A stretch of 64,000 nucleotides of DNA, taken from the NCBI GenBank assembly GCA_021775095.1, contig JAJFII010000035.1:1-64000 (forward strand), read 5' to 3'. A program made the position numbers and the translations under genes. Each line of letters opens with the position of its first letter. The first letter of the stretch is position 1. Shown piece after piece: positions 63,759-64,000 of this stretch. This DNA is from Rhodospirillales bacterium. Its GTDB lineage: Bacteria; Pseudomonadota; Alphaproteobacteria; Rhodospirillales; Casp-alpha2. The notes under the pieces were generated by a model that had not been told where the DNA came from, searched no databases, and saw only the letters and a list, made by a program, of their open reading frames with translations.

Positions 63759-64000
63759 TCAGTGAGCCATAAACAGCGGCACATTGGCTTTTTCCAGGAC
63801 ACAGCGCGTAACGCCACCCAAAATAAGCTGACGCATTCGGCTATGGGTATAGGCCCCCATGACGATCAGATCGGCGCCAATTGTTTCGACCTCCTTCAAC
63901 AAGGCTTCGCCAACCGACGTGCCGGACCCAGACAAAGTACGAATAGAACAGTCAATTCCATGATAGGCCATATATTCCGCCATTCCTGCACTGGGGTGAC
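63759..64000 (-). CDS. Universal stress protein, C-terminal part (partial)
   Basis: The frame runs off the right edge; about 79 residues are visible. They contain the UspA-type ATP-binding and dimer region: a helix (VGEALLKEVE), DLIVMGAYTHS, RQLILGGVTRCVLEKANVPLF. The GxxTxxVL form here is GGVTRCVL, consistent with an ATP-binding-type USP. The N-terminus lies outside the window. Confidence 0.88.
   Translation of the reverse strand, partial: HPSAGMAEYMAYHGIDCSIRTLSGSGTSVGEALLKEVETIGADLIVMGAYTHSRMRQLILGGVTRCVLEKANVPLFMAH

Overview
The window looks like a chromosomal segment of a Gram-negative alphaproteobacterium, probably a marine member of Rhodospirillales or a related order. This placement is an inference from gene content: an MlaA-family outer-membrane protein, CtaA heme A synthase, a CysN-CysC fusion next to CysD, a cytoplasmic SoeABC-type sulfite dehydrogenase, a YjfB-like motility protein, and a TipN-like coiled-coil giant. 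Base composition appears moderate, near 50% GC. No rRNA, tRNA, CRISPR array, phage or complete insertion sequence was seen.

Layout. 1-2154: the tail of an unidentified gene, two small envelope proteins and a periplasmic solute-binding protein. 2354-5955: an arginine-catabolism locus with an Lrp/AsnC regulator divergent from arginase and ornithine cyclodeaminase, followed by an aldo/keto reductase. The shared control region holds a 19-bp near-perfect dyad. 6133-15509: a TPR-methyltransferase fusion, gene remnants, DUF4864- and DUF547-type secreted proteins, a family 2 glycosyltransferase with a ferritin-like protein, the motility protein, a DMT permease, and a flavoprotein that seems to start at ATT. 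15660-24902: a previously unannotatable 30-residue membrane protein with its own promoter, then mlaA, argS-alkA, a DksA-type zinc finger, MATE and DMT transporters, a ChaC-like enzyme, prfC and an Arg-rich small protein.

25183-41942 is the most unusual region. A LapG/BTLCP-type cysteine protease gene has been destroyed by a nonsense codon and by a 270-bp inverted-repeat element that replaces its catalytic core. It is divergent from a membrane sensor with PAS and a degenerate HD-GYP domain, which in turn converges on a 4,461-residue FecR/Ig-like/RTX adhesin. The adhesin carries a TAAG motif of the kind LapG proteases cut. The arrangement looks like a LapA-LapG adhesin-release module whose protease has been lost, with an HD-GYP-like receptor sitting where LapD might be expected.

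42122-49700: soeABC (sulfite oxidation to sulfate, electrons to quinone) divergent from cysD-cysNC (sulfate activation to APS and PAPS), with a 26-bp AT-rich palindrome between them. 49895-64000: an S41 protease with a DHH phosphoesterase, ctaA, the 1,495-residue coiled-coil membrane protein, a translationally coupled SDR and three-domain glycosyltransferase, an SRAP (YedK/HMCES) DNA-crosslink protein, a small unknown protein and the C-terminus of a universal stress protein.
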